From positions 1 through 6,799 of the forward strand of contig DFSJ01000013.1 in the NCBI GenBank assembly GCA_002378585.1: a stretch of 6,799 nucleotides of DNA, in the 5' to 3' direction. The notes under the pieces were generated by a model. It worked only from the letters and a program-made list of their open reading frames with translations. It searched no databases and was not told the origin of the DNA. The position numbers were made by a program, and so were the translations under genes. The stretch is from Flavobacteriaceae bacterium UBA3440. GTDB taxonomy: Bacteria; Bacteroidota; Bacteroidia; Flavobacteriales; Flavobacteriaceae. Positions 6,336 through 6,799 of this stretch are shown one piece after another (position 1 is the stretch's first letter; the number at the start of each line of letters is the position of its first letter).

Positions 6336-6799
6336 ATGAAAAAGCTATTTTATGGAGTGATCCTTGCTTGCTTAAGTCTTTTTACAGCTTGGGGACAAAA
6401 CAGACCACGGATTGTAGAACGACCTATTTCTTTTGGGCCACAACGAGTATTAATGACGGAACAATACATGAAAGAGCGCTATCTAATCGAGGCCCCTTCA
6501 GGAAAAATAGCTCCCAAAATGGTGGTTTTGCATTGGACTGCTATACCGAGTTTAGAAGCCTCGTTTAAGGCCTTTGATCCCGAGCAGTTACCTGCCTATC
6601 GCCCTGAACTAGGCAGGAATGGACTCAATGTTTCCGCTCATTTTTTGGTAGATCGAGACGGTACAATTTATCGACTGATGCCTGAGGATGTCATGGCAAG
6701 GCATGTCATTGGACTAAACCACCTGGCTATCGGCATAGAAAATGTAGGAGGTACTGAAGAAACGCCTTTAACGCCTCTTCAAATCAAGGCCAATGCCGA
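6336..6799 (+). CDS. Secreted N-acetylmuramoyl-L-alanine amidase (Amidase_2/PGRP fold), 5' part; 3' end outside window
   Basis: The frame starts at ATG 6336 and stays open to the window end, giving 154 codons of a longer protein. Residues 1-21 look like a Sec signal peptide: MKKLFYG, a hydrophobic core, then FTAWGQ with probable cleavage near residue 20. There is no lipobox cysteine, so a periplasmic or exported protein is expected. The Amidase_2 domain follows: KMVVLHWTA (61-69, with His66 as the first zinc ligand), NVSAHFLVDRDGTIYRLMPED (98-118), the AxH-type ARHVIGLNHLAIGIENVGG (121-139, with His123 and the typical IGIE strand). The second zinc histidine and the Asp/Cys ligand would be beyond the window. 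The family cleaves the bond between MurNAc and L-alanine of peptidoglycan in cell-wall turnover, recycling or lysis. It is read divergently from the serine hydrolase. Confidence 0.88.
   Translation, partial: MKKLFYGVILACLSLFTAWGQNRPRIVERPISFGPQRVLMTEQYMKERYLIEAPSGKIAPKMVVLHWTAIPSLEASFKAFDPEQLPAYRPELGRNGLNVSAHFLVDRDGTIYRLMPEDVMARHVIGLNHLAIGIENVGGTEETPLTPLQIKANA

Noticed and set aside
6236..6568. Open frame crossing the hydrolase start, the divergent gap and the amidase start
   Set aside because: The amidase in another frame has a signal peptide and catalytic motifs; this frame has neither and overlaps two real genes.

Overview
The window reads as an ordinary housekeeping stretch from a member of the Bacteroidota, probably from the Flavobacteriia or a nearby lineage; the genus cannot be told from the sequence. 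This is inferred from the protein flavour (a MenB, a SF2 helicase and a truncated-looking TruA paralogue that resemble Bacteroidota versions), from the hisF-hisIE order with a bifunctional HisIE, from the lack of strong Shine-Dalgarno sequences, and from two octamers that fit the Bacteroidota -7 promoter consensus TAnnTTTG. These assignments come from reading and from memory of the families; no search was run.

Layout. Positions 1-4053 hold five genes on the plus strand, packed with gaps of -4 to about 30 bases: the 3' half of hisF, hisIE, a divergent TruA-type pseudouridine synthase, a DUF2461 protein, and a DEAH-box superfamily 2 helicase. The first two are the end of a histidine biosynthesis operon. 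The next three have no obvious link to histidine and look like passengers of the transcription unit, although the helicase may have its own promoter. Positions 4054-6273 hold two minus-strand genes: a membrane-anchored beta-lactamase-fold serine hydrolase and, just downstream, menB of menaquinone synthesis. The helicase and menB converge with abutting stop codons and no visible terminator. From 6336 to the window end, divergent from the hydrolase, is the 5' part of a secreted N-acetylmuramoyl-L-alanine amidase. The only gap over 50 bases is the 62-base divergent region 6274-6335; there is no gene-free stretch above 300 bases.

How the genes fit together. HisF makes IGP and AICAR; HisIE performs the two earlier hydrolysis steps that produce the HisA substrate; MenB closes the naphthoate ring for menaquinone, the usual respiratory quinone in this phylum; the hydrolase and amidase act in the cell envelope. 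I see no RNA genes, mobile elements, CRISPR arrays, phage genes or defence cluster. The points most worth a second look are: a helicase with a conserved-looking but unnamed C-terminal region and no usable ATG; a candidate promoter overlapping its longest start; the single stop codon separating it in frame from DUF2461; a TruA paralogue with an altered catalytic loop; and a serine hydrolase entirely without cysteine. None of these amounts to clear evidence of a new system.
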